From positions 644,106 to 708,105 of the forward strand of contig NW_024104428.1 of assembly GCF_003945595.2 (NCBI RefSeq): DNA of 64,000 nucleotides, written 5' to 3'. The translations under genes and the position numbers were made by a program. This DNA comes from Pipra filicauda. Taxonomy: Eukaryota; Chordata; Aves; Passeriformes; Pipridae. Below are positions 63,530 to 64,000 of the stretch, one piece after another (within the stretch, counting starts at the first letter, position 1; every line of letters begins with the position of its first letter). The notes under the pieces were generated by a model, which made no database searches, was not told the DNA's origin, and saw nothing but the letters and a program-made list of their open reading frames with translations.

Positions 63530-63890
63530 GTGTCCTGATTCAGTTCAAAATTCCCCCTCTTTTTAAAGCCCTCCAAGGAGACGGTCCAAGGTCTTCCTTG
63601 GACATCCTTCCTCCCCACTCCCTCATCTGTCTACATCCCCTTTCCGCAGGTTTTCCACCCAGCATCAGAACCTTAGGTACTGGAGCCGCCTCCTTCTCCT
63701 CCCCAGGTCCAGCTGCCTGGAACAGGCATTTTTCGTCCCTACCTCACTGCCTGACAAGTCTCCTTTCAAACATGATCTGATACTTCTCCCCCTCCTGTGA
63801 CTATAAACCTCAGAGTCTCTCTCCCTGCTTCTCGCATACCTCCATCACTGGACTCTCTGACTGTAAAGCATGCAGGATAAAGGTATCATG
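63530..63890 (+). mobile_element. Decayed L2/CR1-clade LINE, 3' end fragment
   Basis: The translated + strand has FKALQGDGPRSS, then ASFSSPGPAAWNRHFSSLP and LTSLLSNM. These fit the KALHG-APPYL and AFS-AAP-LWNSLP-SLSSFK blocks that end L2/CR1-clade ORF2 proteins. A GACTGTAA motif near 63860 fits the start of such a 3' UTR. Upstream sequence from about 63300 may belong to it but is not recognisable. Confidence 0.55.
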
Positions 63891-64000
63891 GAAAATGTTA
63901 CAGCAAATCATAGGGTTTTGCTTTGATTCTTTTTCTGCTTATTTATTTATTTTTTGAAGGGAGGTAACAAGTCGGAGAGAAGCTGGCTGAGATTTCTGCT

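Noticed and set aside
1..64000. CRISPR arrays, tRNA or rRNA genes, bacterial-type operons
   Set aside because: No spaced identical repeats, no tRNA box A/B pattern and no rRNA sequence were seen; the window is vertebrate nuclear DNA.

Overview
The window is vertebrate nuclear DNA, most likely from a bird. It has split genes with GT-AG introns, a CpG island, no operon-like layout, and a truncated CR1 retrotransposon end of the type that fills avian genomes (718-1060). I cannot name the species.

One protein-coding gene is well supported: BCL9, the Wnt/beta-catenin transcription cofactor, on the minus strand. I could join seven coding exons at exact splice sites from the start codon at 17190 down to the TAA at 6444-6446. 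They give an open frame of 4266 bases (1421 residues plus stop) with no frameshift or internal stop. The Pygopus-binding HD1, the beta-catenin-binding HD2 and the C-terminus are all intact. The 3' UTR probably runs to about 5365, behind an AATAAA signal at 5389-5384.

Layout: 1-5364 is non-coding sequence beyond the BCL9 3' end, with a CR1 relic. 5365-17190 is the BCL9 3' UTR and coding exons. 17191-17444 is probable 5' UTR of the start-codon exon. 17445-37128 is probably one or more large 5' introns. Its promoter-proximal end (34.1-37.0 kb) is a strongly G-poor (+ strand), C-rich tract that becomes a modular minisatellite. 37.01-38.26 kb is a CpG island, the probable BCL9 promoter, with a candidate first exon whose donor is at 37129/37128. 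38.3-64 kb has no gene I can support. It holds old, decayed interspersed repeats (MIR-like SINE relics, L2/CR1-like LINE relics), a long homopurine tract and an AT-rich, homeodomain-motif-rich block that may be a conserved enhancer.

No new defence, mobile or enzymatic system is visible. The most useful leads are these: (1) an in-frame path from a strong-context ATG in the candidate first exon to the BCL9 start, which would make a 109-residue N-terminal extension; (2) the minisatellite and strand-skewed tract directly downstream of the promoter; (3) a repeated GGTAYC-centred motif in the CpG island. All statements about homologues come from memory of the families; no search was run.
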